A stretch of DNA of 54,287 nucleotides, taken from Gemmatimonadota bacterium. Lineage in GTDB: Bacteria; Latescibacterota; UBA2968; UBA8231. The DNA lies in contig VXOR01000095.1 of the NCBI GenBank assembly GCA_009840005.1, positions 1 to 54,287 on the forward strand, written 5' to 3'. A program made the translations under genes and the position numbers. Of this stretch, positions 1 to 8,841 are shown piece after piece (the stretch's first letter is position 1; the number at the start of each line of letters is the position of its first letter). A model generated the notes under the pieces. That model did not search any database. It had not been told where the DNA came from and worked only from the letters and a program-made list of their open reading frames with translations.

Positions 1-66
1 GTGGTGGAGGATGTGGGGGAAGAGGTGGTGAGGGCGGGGATTGAATACGTGCAGCAGCGGTACTGA
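1..66 (+). CDS. C-terminal end of an unknown protein (partial)
   Basis: Frame 1 is open from the first base to a TGA at 64-66 and encodes 21 residues ending in VQQRY. The stretch is rich in Val and Glu and could be the last helix of a larger protein cut by the window edge. No family can be named from so short a piece. The next gene starts about 160 bases later on the same strand. Confidence 0.4.
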   Translation: MVEDVGEEVVRAGIEYVQQRY

Positions 67-228
67 GGCGGGCGACGTGCTGCCCAGAAAGCAAATGCAG
101 GCACTGGACGACCACGTCTTCGGACAGCTTCAGCGAGCCGCCGCAGGCAATACACAGGTCGTGTCGAGCAGACTCCTGCCAACAAAGACGCCCAAGCTAA
201 GCGGGTGCCGCCGCAGAGGCCAGATACA

Positions 229-2625
229 ATGAGTCAGGATTCACGCACAAAAATCACCTTGCTGGATCTTTCCTTTGGGTTGGCAATTTTGTTGCTGGAG
301 GTGCGCTCGAGCGGCTCTAGAAAGGCAAAAGCTCTGCCCGGTTGGCACCGGGTATTCGCTCTGGTTTTGGCCAACTTGATAGCCTTTGCATCGCTTGCGC
401 ATTCGCAGGAGGCGGTGCGCGTCGGCTTCATCAGCGGGCGCGTGGTCGATGCGGCCACCCAACAGCCGCTACTAGGTGCTAATGTCGCCGTCATGGGTCG
501 TCAGCTCGGGGTCAGCGTTGGAGAGGATGGCCGCTTTGCCATCGCAGGTGTTCCCGTTGGATTGCACCGCCTGCAGATCTCGATTATAGGATACGAGACG
601 GCTATTCGGCCCGATGTCGTGGTGCGCTCCAACCGCATTACCTCCGTGCAGATCGAACTGGATGAGACGGCCCTTGGCATGGGCGAGGTTGTGGTTACGG
701 CCGATTACTTCTCCGCCATTGAGGAGGAGGCAGTCAGTACTGTCAACTTCAACTTCGAGGAAATCAGACGCTCTCCCGGCGCTGCCGGCGACATCAGCCG
801 CTTGGTGCAGACGCTGCCCAGCGTCAATATGAACACTGACCAGCGCAACGACCTGATCGTGCGCGGAGGTAGCCCGGCGGAAAACCTCACCATCATCGAC
901 AACATCGAGATCCCCAACATCAACCACTTCCCCACGCAAGGGGCGTCAGGCGGGCCAGTCGGGTTGCTCAACACCGACCTAATTGCCGACGTCAACTTCT
1001 ACGCTGGGGGCTTTTCGGCCGAATACGGAGACCGTCTGTCCTCGGTGATGGTCATTGACCAGCGCGAGGGCAATCGCGAAGAATTCGACGGAGAGGTCAA
1101 CTTGGGGATTGCCGGTGCCGGCCTCATCCTTGAAGGGCCAATCGGTCGGCCCAGAGGTTCGTGGATCTTGTCGGCGCGGCGCAGTTATCTCGATTTGATC
1201 GTCGATGCCGTCGGTACGGGGGCCGTGCCTAAGTACAGCGACGTGCAGGCGATGGCGACGTATGACCTCAAGCCCGAACACCAGTTTGAATTGCTCGCCA
1301 TCAGCGGCTTTGATGCCATCGACATCTCACCTGACGACGAGGCCGAGGACGATTTTGCCGCCGTTGCCACCGATCAGTACATCGCCGGTGCCAACTGGCG
1401 CTGGTTGTGGAGCACAAAAGGGTACGCCGAAACATCGTTGGCTTACACGTGCAGCGATTACGGCGTGAATGTGCTGGATGGCGAAACCCGACAGGTGCTT
1501 TTTAATAACGACTCGCGCGAGCAGAAGCTCGCGCTGCGCAGCAACTGGTACTTCGCACCGCGCCCAAGCAGGGCGGTGAAATGGGGCATAGTTACCCGCC
1601 ACTTGTTCAGCGACTTTGATATGTTCGACGCCGTCGACATCAACCGAGTCAACAATGTTGAAGATGAGCTGCAACTGCGAGAAGAGGTAGCGACTACCAA
1701 GCTGGGCACCTTTGCTTCTTTGCAACAATCGCTGGGTGCGCGGCTGTCGGCGACTATCGGCGCTCGCCTCGAATACTTCGATCTGAATGAAGGGCTCGAC
1801 TGGTCACCCAGAATCTCACTCGTCGGCAAACTCGACGAGCGCACTACGCTCACAGCCGCCTTTGGTATCTACTACCAGACCCTGCCGTTGTCGCTTCTCG
1901 TGCAGCATCCCGACAACCGCAGGCTGGAAAACCCGCGAGCCGATCACTACGTCGTCGGTCTGCGGCGACGACTCACCCCCAACACGCTGCTCAGCGTGGA
2001 GGCCTACCAGAAAAACTACACAGAATCCCCTTTCGACCCCGACGACCCCACCATACTTGTCGTCGATTATTTCGCCGACTTTGGCACCCCCGTCCCCGGC
2101 CGTTTGGTCGGTGGTGGCAAAGCGCAGTCGCGCGGGGTGGAATCACTAATCCAGAAGAAACTCGCCGAGGATGTGTACGGCACGTTGAGCTATGCCTACT
2201 CGATTTCGCAGTACACGGATCTCACCGGGGTCGAGCGCAACCGCACGTTCGACAACCGCCACCTCATCTCGATAATTGTCGGGTACCGGCCGTCAGACCG
2301 CTTCGAGTACAGCGTGCGTTGGCGCTACGCTGGGGGGCGTCCGTACACGCCCTTCGACCAGGAGCTATCAAGGCAGCTAGGGCAGGCAATCATCCAGCGA
2401 GATCGCGTCAACTCCGAGCGCTACTCGGCCTACCACCGGCTCGATCTGCGCTTCGACTACCGCAAGCACTTTGAAAACTTCAACTTGGTGAGTTTCTTCA
2501 CTGTTTTGAACACCTACAATCGCGCCAATATCTTCACTTACTACTGGGACAGCGACGAGAGCCGCGTCAAGCGCATTGACCAGTGGAGTTTTTTACCTGT
2601 TGGAGGGCTCGAACTGGAGTTTTGA
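229..2625 (+). CDS. TonB-dependent outer-membrane receptor with carboxypeptidase-regulatory-like domain
   Basis: Outer-membrane gated channel predicted to import a bulky ligand using TonB energy; the substrate is unknown. The ATG at 229 is chosen because AGAGG lies 9 bases upstream; an in-frame GTG at 205 has no such site. The 798-residue product has a charged N-terminus and then a hydrophobic export segment (FALVLANLIAFASLAHS, about residues 42-58). A CarboxypepD_reg-like beta-sandwich follows (about 65-145, with the GANV and DGRF signatures), then a plug domain (about 175-290, with VRGGSPAEN) and a long beta-barrel ending in an aromatic residue (LELEF). The ~40 residues before the signal segment are longer than usual, so the true start could be further downstream. 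It resembles SusC/CirA-like receptors of the FCB group, but no SusD partner is nearby. It is followed 30 bases later by rimO, probably by chance. Confidence 0.85.
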   Translation: MSQDSRTKITLLDLSFGLAILLLEVRSSGSRKAKALPGWHRVFALVLANLIAFASLAHSQEAVRVGFISGRVVDAATQQPLLGANVAVMGRQLGVSVGEDGRFAIAGVPVGLHRLQISIIGYETAIRPDVVVRSNRITSVQIELDETALGMGEVVVTADYFSAIEEEAVSTVNFNFEEIRRSPGAAGDISRLVQTLPSVNMNTDQRNDLIVRGGSPAENLTIIDNIEIPNINHFPTQGASGGPVGLLNTDLIADVNFYAGGFSAEYGDRLSSVMVIDQREGNREEFDGEVNLGIAGAGLILEGPIGRPRGSWILSARRSYLDLIVDAVGTGAVPKYSDVQAMATYDLKPEHQFELLAISGFDAIDISPDDEAEDDFAAVATDQYIAGANWRWLWSTKGYAETSLAYTCSDYGVNVLDGETRQVLFNNDSREQKLALRSNWYFAPRPSRAVKWGIVTRHLFSDFDMFDAVDINRVNNVEDELQLREEVATTKLGTFASLQQSLGARLSATIGARLEYFDLNEGLDWSPRISLVGKLDERTTLTAAFGIYYQTLPLSLLVQHPDNRRLENPRADHYVVGLRRRLTPNTLLSVEAYQKNYTESPFDPDDPTILVVDYFADFGTPVPGRLVGGGKAQSRGVESLIQKKLAEDVYGTLSYAYSISQYTDLTGVERNRTFDNRHLISIIVGYRPSDRFEYSVRWRYAGGRPYTPFDQELSRQLGQAIIQRDRVNSERYSAYHRLDLRFDYRKHFENFNLVSFFTVLNTYNRANIFTYYWDSDESRVKRIDQWSFLPVGGLELEF

Positions 2626-2655
2626 AAAACAGCTATAAAAGAAACCGCCAATAAG

Positions 2656-3975
2656 ATGAGTGAAAGAAAGCCACAGAAGGTCCATCTAGTCAGTCTCGGG
2701 TGCCCAAAAAACACGGTCGATTCCGAGCGGATGCAGGGGCTTTTGCAGGGCCATGCCTATCAGATGACGGACGCGCCGGAAGAAGCGGACGTGGTGGTGG
2801 TCAATACCTGCGGCTTTATCGAACCGGCCAAAGAAGAATCCCTCGCCGCGATTATGGATGCACATCGGCTCAAGCAAGAGGGGCAGTGCGAGGGAGTGAT
2901 CGTCACAGGGTGCCTATCGACGCGCTACTACGAGGAGCTAGCGCAGGAGTTGGTGGAGGCTGACAAACTGCTGACGATCGCCGACGAGGCCGACATCGTC
3001 CACCACGTTGACGACGTGCTGGGCGTCCAGCGGCCCAGGTACTTGGCTAGCTTGCCGCGGACTTCGCTGACGCCCAAGCACTGGTCGTATCTGCGCATAT
3101 CGGACGGCTGCGATCACCAATGCGCCTTTTGCGCCATTCCCGCCATTCGCGGGCGACATGTGAGCGAGCCGATCGAACAGCTCGTGGCCGAGGCCGAGCG
3201 GCTGGCCGCGGAGGGGGTGCGGGAGCTGGTCTTGGTCTCGCAGGATTCGGTGCGCTACGGGGCCGACCTCTATGGGCGTCCCCAGCTCGTGCGCCTTTTG
3301 CAAGCGCTCGCCGAGGTGGAGGGCATTGAGTGGATGCGCTTGATGTACACCTATCCGGCGTTCTGGACCGAGGAACTGATCGACTTCTACGCCACATGCG
3401 ACAAGATGTGCCGGTACATCGACATGCCGCTGCAACACATCTCCGACCCAGTGCTCAAGCGCATGAAGCGGGCGACGACGCGCCAAAAGACGCTCGATTT
3501 GCTGGCGCGATTGCGGGAGCGGCTGCCGGGGGCTGGGCTGCGCTCGACGTTCATCGTCGGCTTTCCCGGGGAAACCGAGGACGATTTTGCCGCTTTGCTG
3601 GAATTCGTGGCCGAGACGCGCTTTGACTATGCGACCGGCTTTCTCTACTCGCCGGAAGATGGGACTTCGGCGTATGAGCTTGGCGACCCGGTTAGCGAGG
3701 AGGTCAAGCAGGAGCGCTACAGCCGCCTGACGCAATTGCAGGAGCGCGTGGGCACGGAGAAAAACGACGAGCTTGTCGGTACGCGGCAGGTGGTCTTGGT
3801 CGATGCGCGCGTGGGGGAGATGTGCTATGGGCGGATGGAGCGCGACGCCCCGGAAATCGACGGCCAAGTAGTAATCGCCGAGGGCACGCCTCCGGTGGGT
3901 TCTTTCGTCGAAGTGGAGATCACCGACGCCGCGCCCTACGAGTTGAGTGCTCGGTTGGTAGGAGAGCCGCGTTGA
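2656..3975 (+). CDS. rimO: Ribosomal protein S12 methylthiotransferase RimO
   Basis: Radical-SAM enzyme that adds a methylthio group to the conserved aspartate of ribosomal protein S12. The 439-residue product has the family's usual length and order. The N-terminal UPF0004 domain has its cluster cysteines in GCPKN, NTCGF and GCLS. The radical-SAM core carries CxxxCxxC at Cys152, Cys156 and Cys159 (in DGCDHQCAFCA). A C-terminal TRAM domain ends the protein. The motif VSLGCPKNTVDSE near the start and the DMPLQHISD segment are typical of RimO rather than MiaB. Its TGA overlaps the TTG start of the next gene, indicating translational coupling. Confidence 0.95.
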   Translation: MSERKPQKVHLVSLGCPKNTVDSERMQGLLQGHAYQMTDAPEEADVVVVNTCGFIEPAKEESLAAIMDAHRLKQEGQCEGVIVTGCLSTRYYEELAQELVEADKLLTIADEADIVHHVDDVLGVQRPRYLASLPRTSLTPKHWSYLRISDGCDHQCAFCAIPAIRGRHVSEPIEQLVAEAERLAAEGVRELVLVSQDSVRYGADLYGRPQLVRLLQALAEVEGIEWMRLMYTYPAFWTEELIDFYATCDKMCRYIDMPLQHISDPVLKRMKRATTRQKTLDLLARLRERLPGAGLRSTFIVGFPGETEDDFAALLEFVAETRFDYATGFLYSPEDGTSAYELGDPVSEEVKQERYSRLTQLQERVGTEKNDELVGTRQVVLVDARVGEMCYGRMERDAPEIDGQVVIAEGTPPVGSFVEVEITDAAPYELSARLVGEPR

Positions 3976-4289
3976 ATAAGCCCAAGCCGCGCGACATTGC
4001 CGTGGATGGCCGGGCTAGCGAGTTGGTCATCGGGTGGAGCGATGGCCGCGAGAGTCGCTACGATTTGGAGGGCTTGCGGCGCGCGTGTCCTTGCGCCCAT
4101 TGCCGGGAGTTGCGTGACGCTAATGAGGGTGGGTTGACGCTCTTGCAGCCTGAGGCCGTGTCGGCCACGGCCGAGGTGCGGGGAGTTAGCTACGTCGGGC
4201 GCTACGGCATTCGCATCGAATGGGCCGACGGGCACGACCACGGCATTTATACGTTTGAGTTTTTTCGCGCGCTAGACGCGGGCGGATGA
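3972..4289 (+). CDS. DUF971 / gamma-butyrobetaine hydroxylase N-terminal-like protein
   Basis: Small 105-residue protein of the DUF971 type, the fold found at the N-terminus of gamma-butyrobetaine hydroxylase. Free-standing versions are linked in the literature to iron-sulfur metabolism (the ApbC/Mrp context), but function here is not shown. Visible hallmarks are the CPCAHCRE cysteine-histidine cluster (a likely zinc or metal site), the VGRYGIRIEWADGHDHGIYTFE block and the early LVIGWSDG strand. The TTG start at 3972 is chosen because it overlaps the rimO stop (TTGA) and leaves exactly the family's domain length; the open frame extends upstream only inside rimO. A terminator hairpin follows within 30 bases. 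Confidence 0.85.
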   Translation: MNKPKPRDIAVDGRASELVIGWSDGRESRYDLEGLRRACPCAHCRELRDANEGGLTLLQPEAVSATAEVRGVSYVGRYGIRIEWADGHDHGIYTFEFFRALDAGG

Positions 4290-4316
4290 GGCTAGGCGGG
4301 TTTTGGGAAGCGAGCG

Positions 4317-4342
4317 ACCACTCCTAGCGGGGTGGTTTTTTT
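4317..4342 (+). terminator. Rho-independent terminator after rimO-DUF971
   Basis: The 8-base arm ACCACTCC and the arm GGGGTGGT pair with one G-U wobble around a TAGC loop and run into a T tract. It sits 28 bases past the DUF971 stop, as expected for the end of the rimO transcription unit. Confidence 0.75.
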
Positions 4343-4343
4343 G

Positions 4344-4413
4344 TGCCGCCTGACGCACCGGAACGTCGCGAGGCGCGCGGGCGATCCACTGTTCGGCGAG
4401 GATGAGGCCGAGG
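4344..4413. repeat. Duplicated 3' end of the batA-like gene, copy 1
   Basis: This 70-base stretch matches 4487-4556 with only a few mismatches. Copy 2 is the real 3' end of the minus-strand batA-like gene and encodes LAEQWIARAPRDVPVRQAA. Copy 1 encodes the same peptide but lies beyond the stop codon, separated by about 73 unrelated bases. It appears to be a fossil of a local duplication. Confidence 0.8.
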
Positions 4414-4483
4414 TCTATGTACATATCTGGCAACAGGCTATCGACGGTGAATTTGCGAGGGTAGCGTAATGAGTAATAACTCT

Positions 4484-6547
4484 TCATGCCGCTTGGCGCA
4501 CCGGAACGTCGCGGGGGGCGCGGGCGATCCACTGTTCGGCGAGGAGGAGGCCGAGGGCCAAAAGTAGGAATTCGCGCCACAGCTCGCGGCCGTGGCGATT
4601 GCCCAAGACCGCAAGGCGCAGGTCGTCGCCGGGGTTGAGGAAATGGACTTCTGCATCCGCGAAAACGCTCCGTACATACTCGGGCACTACAGGCGCGAGT
4701 GCGGATTCGCGGGCGTCGAAGTTGACGGCGAACGCATCGACCTCTGCGCCCGCAGCGCGTAGTCGCCAGATACCAACCTCGCTGACGTGGGGAATTTTCC
4801 ACAAGTATTGGCCGCCGACAGGCTCCGGCTCCAAGCGCAGGCGCTCGCCCGACGGCGTTTCGGCCTCCACCACAGCTTCCATTGAGACATCGGCCAAGCG
4901 GCGATAGACCGTTTCTCCGACCAAGTAAGCGGCGTGGCGATCGGGCGGCAGGCTCAACTCGCGCACCAAGCGGTGCAGGAGGGGGGCGAACAGCCCGCGT
5001 TGGTGCAGATCGTTCCACTGCGGGTCGATGGGGAATGCTGCCAGCGCGACGCGCCCCTGCTCCTTCCAGGCTAGTGCCATGGCGAGTTGTCCGTCGCTGA
5101 AGCGGACCAAAGGCAAAAGGTCGGGCGCGGGGACCATGGAGAAATAGGCGTAGAAGCGCGGTTGATGGTCGTCGCTGGCGAGGAGGTCGTTGAAAAGCGG
5201 GTGGTGCGGCTCGTCTGCGTCTAAGACTTGATAGTTGGCTGTGTTGCCGGGCGCGCCGAGCCGGTTTTTGAAGCGGCCCGGAGTCAGGCCAGGCAAGAGG
5301 TCGCGGTTGTAGTAGCCGAGGTCGCTCTGCGGCGCGGGAAAAAGGGCCACGCCCCCGCCGTTGGCGACGAACTCGTCTAGGGCCGCCTTTTGCGCTGCGC
5401 TCAGCCGCGCGAGGTTGCAGAGCACCAGCACATCTACTCCGGCAAGGGTGCCGGCGTCGAGGTTGGCAAAGAGATCGGTGCGGATTTTTACGACCGGATC
5501 GGAGAGAGCCGCCGCCCCGAGTGCCCGGCGCACATAGTACGCGTCTTCGGGCTGTTCGCTTAACAGCAGTACGGTGATGGCGGTGGGCAAATCGAGCGTG
5601 AAGTAGCGTCGGTTGTCGAGCGCGAGGGCGTCGTCGGCGAGCGCGATGTGCCCACTTAACCGCCCAGGCCGTCGCGGCGAAAAGTTGAGTGCTACTTGAA
5701 TCGTGCCCGGCGCTCCGGGATCCACACTATGGCGGCGCACGCGCTGGCCATCGACAAACAGGTCGAGCGCCGTGCCCGCACCGCTGTGCGTAATGGCGGC
5801 CTGTAAGGTGGCTTTGGCGTCGGCAGCGAGCATCCAGCTCGGCGCCGCGACCCGCTCGACGTAGGCATTTGGCCGGGGCTGGGCGCGCGGGCTAGCGATA
5901 TAGACGCGCACGTCGGCAAAGGACGGGACCGAGTCGTCGAGTTGCTCCCAGTTGTATTGGGCCAAATCGGTAAAAAGAAAAAGCTCGTGCGCTGCGAGTG
6001 CGGATTCTTGGTCGAAGCGTTGAGCTGTTGCGTGCAAGGCCGCGCGCAAGTCGGTCGCCTCTTGCGTCGGCGCGAGCTCGGCTAGGCGCTCGGCCAGGTA
6101 ATCGCGGTCGCCCGCAAAAGGGGCGTGGGGCCGTTGGGCAAAAGGCTGTACTGCCACTTGATCGCGCGAGGGCAAAACGGCCAAGAGGCCGCCAAGTTGG
6201 CGCTGGAGTTGGTCGAAGAGGGAGCCAGAGGGCCGTTGGTAGCGAGTGCTGTACGACAGGTCCAAGAGCGCGTGAACGGCTACCGGGCGATCTCCGCTTC
6301 CCCATCCTCCGCCGGCTGTCGGGCGAGCAAAGGCGCAGACGATGAGCGCGATGATGAGCGTGCGCAGCAACAGGACCAGCCACTGGCGCAGTTGGAGCCG
6401 CCGCATGCGGTTTTGCTGTAGCTGGCGCAGAAAGGCAAAGTCGCTGAAAGGATGGGGTTGGGCGCGCCCTCGATGCAGCAGGTGGATGGCTAGGGGCAGG
6501 GCGGCCGCGACTAGTCCGAGAAGGATCGCGGGATTGAGGAACTGCAA
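4484..6547 (-). CDS. BatA-like membrane protein with von Willebrand A and GATase-like domains
   Basis: Predicted inner-membrane protein of 687 residues. The N-terminal BatA module (about 1-80) has two hydrophobic segments: LNPAILLGLVAAALPLAIHL and LVLLLRTLIIALIVCAFA. A periplasmic von Willebrand A domain (about 85-230) carries a DLSYS metal-site motif. A middle region (about 310-560) resembles the glutamine-amidotransferase-like fold often attached to BatA proteins (VLVLCNLARLS; NGGGVALFPAP). A final transmembrane helix (ELWREFLLLALGLLLAEQW) leads to a short cytoplasmic tail. Such proteins usually sit beside a MoxR ATPase and DUF58 gene, which are absent here. It follows ptsN by 18 bases on the same strand. 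The 70 bases at its 3' end are duplicated downstream at 4344-4413. Confidence 0.8.
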   Translation of the reverse strand: MQFLNPAILLGLVAAALPLAIHLLHRGRAQPHPFSDFAFLRQLQQNRMRRLQLRQWLVLLLRTLIIALIVCAFARPTAGGGWGSGDRPVAVHALLDLSYSTRYQRPSGSLFDQLQRQLGGLLAVLPSRDQVAVQPFAQRPHAPFAGDRDYLAERLAELAPTQEATDLRAALHATAQRFDQESALAAHELFLFTDLAQYNWEQLDDSVPSFADVRVYIASPRAQPRPNAYVERVAAPSWMLAADAKATLQAAITHSGAGTALDLFVDGQRVRRHSVDPGAPGTIQVALNFSPRRPGRLSGHIALADDALALDNRRYFTLDLPTAITVLLLSEQPEDAYYVRRALGAAALSDPVVKIRTDLFANLDAGTLAGVDVLVLCNLARLSAAQKAALDEFVANGGGVALFPAPQSDLGYYNRDLLPGLTPGRFKNRLGAPGNTANYQVLDADEPHHPLFNDLLASDDHQPRFYAYFSMVPAPDLLPLVRFSDGQLAMALAWKEQGRVALAAFPIDPQWNDLHQRGLFAPLLHRLVRELSLPPDRHAAYLVGETVYRRLADVSMEAVVEAETPSGERLRLEPEPVGGQYLWKIPHVSEVGIWRLRAAGAEVDAFAVNFDARESALAPVVPEYVRSVFADAEVHFLNPGDDLRLAVLGNRHGRELWREFLLLALGLLLAEQWIARAPRDVPVRQAA
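4487..4556. repeat. Duplicated 3' end of the batA-like gene, copy 2
   Basis: This is the copy inside the coding sequence. It aligns without gaps to 4344-4413 and includes the last codons of the gene. Confidence 0.8.
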
Positions 6548-6565
6548 GACGAGGAAGGAGCCGCG

Positions 6566-7039
6566 CTAGTTCGCGGCGGGAATATCGCGCTCGGCGGCTT
6601 CGATGGTGGCGATGATTTCCTCGGCTGAATTCGCGTCGATGAGCTTCTTTTTGAACTCTTCGTTTTTGAGCAAGCGCGAAATCCGCGCCAGTGCCTTGAT
6701 GTGGGGGCCGGAGATGTTGGTCGGGGAGACCAGCAGGAAGAACACATAGGCTGGCTCGCCGTCGAGGGCGTCGAAATCCATGCCCCGCCGCTGGGTGCCC
6801 ATAGCTGCGACCAGTTCGGTCACCGCGGCCGACTTGCCGTGGGGGATGGCGATGCCATCGCCAATGCCCGTGCTCATGATTTTTTCGCGGTCGAGTACGG
6901 CTTGCAATGCTTGATCGCGGTCGGTGATCGCGTCGCCGACTGGAAGCGAGTTGACCAGTTCGGTGATGATTTCCTCTTTGGATTCTCCTTTGAGGTCAAC
7001 TATGATGGATTCGAGCGACAGAATGTCCAACAGGTTCAT
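6566..7039 (-). CDS. ptsN: PTS EIIA (fructose/nitrogen-regulatory, PtsN type) protein
   Basis: A 157-residue EIIA domain of the fructose/mannitol family. The phosphorylatable histidine is in GIAIPHGKS, and the family signature RE(K)IMSTGIGDGIAIPH is complete. Stand-alone EIIA(Ntr) proteins mostly regulate (nitrogen and potassium homeostasis) rather than transport sugar. No EIIB or EIIC is nearby, which fits a regulatory role. The ATG at 7039 is preferred because GGAG lies about 9 bases upstream and it begins the domain at MNLLDIL; the longer upstream reading adds non-conserved residues. It lies between the sixA-like and batA-like genes in one minus-strand unit. Confidence 0.88.
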   Translation of the reverse strand: MNLLDILSLESIIVDLKGESKEEIITELVNSLPVGDAITDRDQALQAVLDREKIMSTGIGDGIAIPHGKSAAVTELVAAMGTQRRGMDFDALDGEPAYVFFLLVSPTNISGPHIKALARISRLLKNEEFKKKLIDANSAEEIIATIEAAERDIPAAN

Positions 7040-7100
7040 GCGCGTTATCTCCGGGTAATTTGTTGAAAAATAAGCCATCCCCGCGACATTCGTCAACTAC

Positions 7101-7604
7101 TCATTGTCGTTGAGTTATGGCTTTTACGAGTCGCGGTACCACGAAGTAGAGCAAGCGACCGCGACTGATTTCTGCCCAAGCGTGGATGCCCAATGAGACT
7201 GCGGCTAAGCCCGCAGTTGGCAGGGCGACGTGCGCGCCCGTCAGCTCGCCGATCCATTCTTCCAGTCCTGGGTTATGGGCGATGATGAGGCCGGTCTGGG
7301 CCCTGTCTGGCAAGTCGGCTGCCGCTTGGGCCAGAGTGCTGGAGGACGCTAGGTAGAGCGCGTCGTCCAAGTGCAGGGCACTCGGCGGCAGGCCGAGAGA
7401 TTCGACAAGGCCAGTGGCCGTCTGCTGCGCTCGGTGCGCGGTCGAGGTTAGCACGAGATCGGGACGCGGGCCGTACGCTGCGAGTAGGCGGGCGATGCGC
7501 GGCAAATCCGCGCGGCCGCGCTTGTTGAGTGGGCGGTCGAAATCGTCGCTTATCCCGGGAGGATAAGCCGACTTGGCATGGCGCATGATTAGCAAGGTTT
7601 TCAT
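7101..7604 (-). CDS. sixA: SixA-like phosphohistidine phosphatase
   Basis: Histidine-phosphatase-family protein of 167 residues with the catalytic LIMRHAKS motif (nucleophile His8), DRPLNKRGR, LTSTAHRAQQTA and the second catalytic histidine in IIAHNPGLEEW. SixA enzymes remove phosphate from phosphohistidine. E. coli SixA acts on the NPr arm of the nitrogen PTS, so its place 61 bases upstream of a ptsN-like gene is functionally suggestive. The C-terminal part is ordinary for the family. The start ATG at 7604 begins directly with MKTLLIMRHAKS. Confidence 0.88.
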   Translation of the reverse strand: MKTLLIMRHAKSAYPPGISDDFDRPLNKRGRADLPRIARLLAAYGPRPDLVLTSTAHRAQQTATGLVESLGLPPSALHLDDALYLASSSTLAQAAADLPDRAQTGLIIAHNPGLEEWIGELTGAHVALPTAGLAAVSLGIHAWAEISRGRLLYFVVPRLVKAITQRQ

Positions 7605-7605
7605 G

Positions 7606-7671
7606 GGAATTAAGAATTAAGAATTTAAGAATTAGGAATTACAATTCTCAATTCTCAATTCCTAATTGAAT
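7606..7671. repeat. AATT-rich imperfect palindrome between sixA and the UPF0047 gene
   Basis: Short direct repeats of AATTAAGAATT type are followed by their inverse. AATTAGGAATT at 7630-7640 is the reverse complement of AATTCCTAATT at 7657-7667, so a long hairpin can form. It is far richer in AT than the surroundings and separates two divergently transcribed genes. It may be a small non-autonomous element or a hairpin repeat family. Confidence 0.6.
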
Positions 7672-7768
7672 TGGTTGCGTGGGCATTTACTAGAAGGTAT
7701 TTTTATTTGCAGCAAGATAGTGTGTATTGGTGCCCGATACAAACGCGACTCAGGATTTATATCTTACT

Positions 7769-8839
7769 ATGGCTCCGCAACCCGTAGAGCTCAACCTAAC
7801 CATCCGCCCCCAGCGGCGCTTTGCCATCATCGACATCGCCGAGTTGATTCGCCAGCAAGTCGGCGACGAGTTGCGTCCCTTTCGCAAAGCCGCGTACTGT
7901 TCGTTTCACACCACGGCCGGCTATATAGAGCAGGGCACGAGTAAGCGCTTGGGTCACAGCCGCAAACAGATTGACCCATTTATCCGCGCCATCCAAAAGA
8001 TATTTCCCTACAACGCCGGCTATTTCCACGACCGCATGCAACTGCGCGACGAGCTTAGCGAGGGCGAAAAGGAAAGGGAGCCGGTCAACGCCGACTCGCA
8101 TCTGACCTTTATCGCCGCGGGTCTCAAAAACTGCGTGACCTATATTCACCGCCCCGAGGAGCCGGTGTACTTCATTGAGCTAGACGGCATCTACAAGCAC
8201 TACGTGCGCAGCCGACACACCGCAGTTATGGCCTACAATCGCACCGAAATTGTGCAGCGCAGTCGAGTGGAGATTCCAGTGTATGGCAGCCATGCGATCG
8301 ACGCCTTCAACCTCAAGGATCCGCGCTACGGCCTTTTTGCAACACTCGCCGAGCGGTTGCGGCAATCCGGCATCGACAAAGGCTGCATCGACATCCGCCT
8401 CGCCCCGGAGGAAAAGCACGTCGGCATGACCGTCAACGAGTACGAGACCCTGTTGATGCGCAACGACTTGCCCCAGGCCCTCAGCGATCCGCTGCGCTAC
8501 GTGCTCCAGCGCGGCAAGCGGCTCCTGCGGCACCCGGCCTCCATCCCCGGCAAGATGCACGCGTACGCGGCCTACGATTCCCTCCGCTTCTACAACGAAT
8601 TGCTCGACCAAGTTCCGGTGGGGCGGTCGATCATTGACCGCATCGTTTCGGTACTCTCGACGCCGGCCCAGCGCATCTTGCGCCTGAAGCGCCACATCCG
8701 CCTGCTGGTCTCAGACAGCCCCGGAACCGGAGCGGATCGCATCTTGCAGGGCACGTACCAAAGCCCGATTCTGGTGCAGCACCAACCGGCTGCGGGCGGC
8801 GTGCGCACGCTCGATATTACCCTGCGCCGCTTCGTCTGA
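7769..8839 (+). CDS. UPF0047/YjbQ-like protein with extended C-terminus
   Basis: The N-terminal ~200 residues match the UPF0047 (YjbQ) pattern: a hydrophobic start, SFHTTAGY, then ADSHLTFIAAGLKN and a final strand block VYFIELDGIY. Single-domain YjbQ proteins are about 130-140 residues and have weak thiamine-phosphate-synthase activity. Here the protein is 356 residues, with a large insert after HTTAGY and an additional C-terminal domain of about 160 residues that I do not recognise. The start is uncertain: ATG 7769 has a weak AGGA upstream, and TTG 7727 or GTG 7730 are in frame. It precedes the phosphomannomutase gene by 2 bases, so it is probably cotranscribed with the polysaccharide cluster. 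Confidence 0.6.
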   Translation: MAPQPVELNLTIRPQRRFAIIDIAELIRQQVGDELRPFRKAAYCSFHTTAGYIEQGTSKRLGHSRKQIDPFIRAIQKIFPYNAGYFHDRMQLRDELSEGEKEREPVNADSHLTFIAAGLKNCVTYIHRPEEPVYFIELDGIYKHYVRSRHTAVMAYNRTEIVQRSRVEIPVYGSHAIDAFNLKDPRYGLFATLAERLRQSGIDKGCIDIRLAPEEKHVGMTVNEYETLLMRNDLPQALSDPLRYVLQRGKRLLRHPASIPGKMHAYAAYDSLRFYNELLDQVPVGRSIIDRIVSVLSTPAQRILRLKRHIRLLVSDSPGTGADRILQGTYQSPILVQHQPAAGGVRTLDITLRRFV

Positions 8840-8841
8840 GC

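Noticed and set aside
41..232. 63-codon frame before the TonB receptor
   Set aside because: It overlaps the tail of the first gene and the receptor start and shows no family features.
2938..3867. 309-codon open frame opposite rimO
   Set aside because: It is antisense to a clear RimO coding sequence, has no start signal and reads as Arg/His-rich shadow of GC-rich codons.
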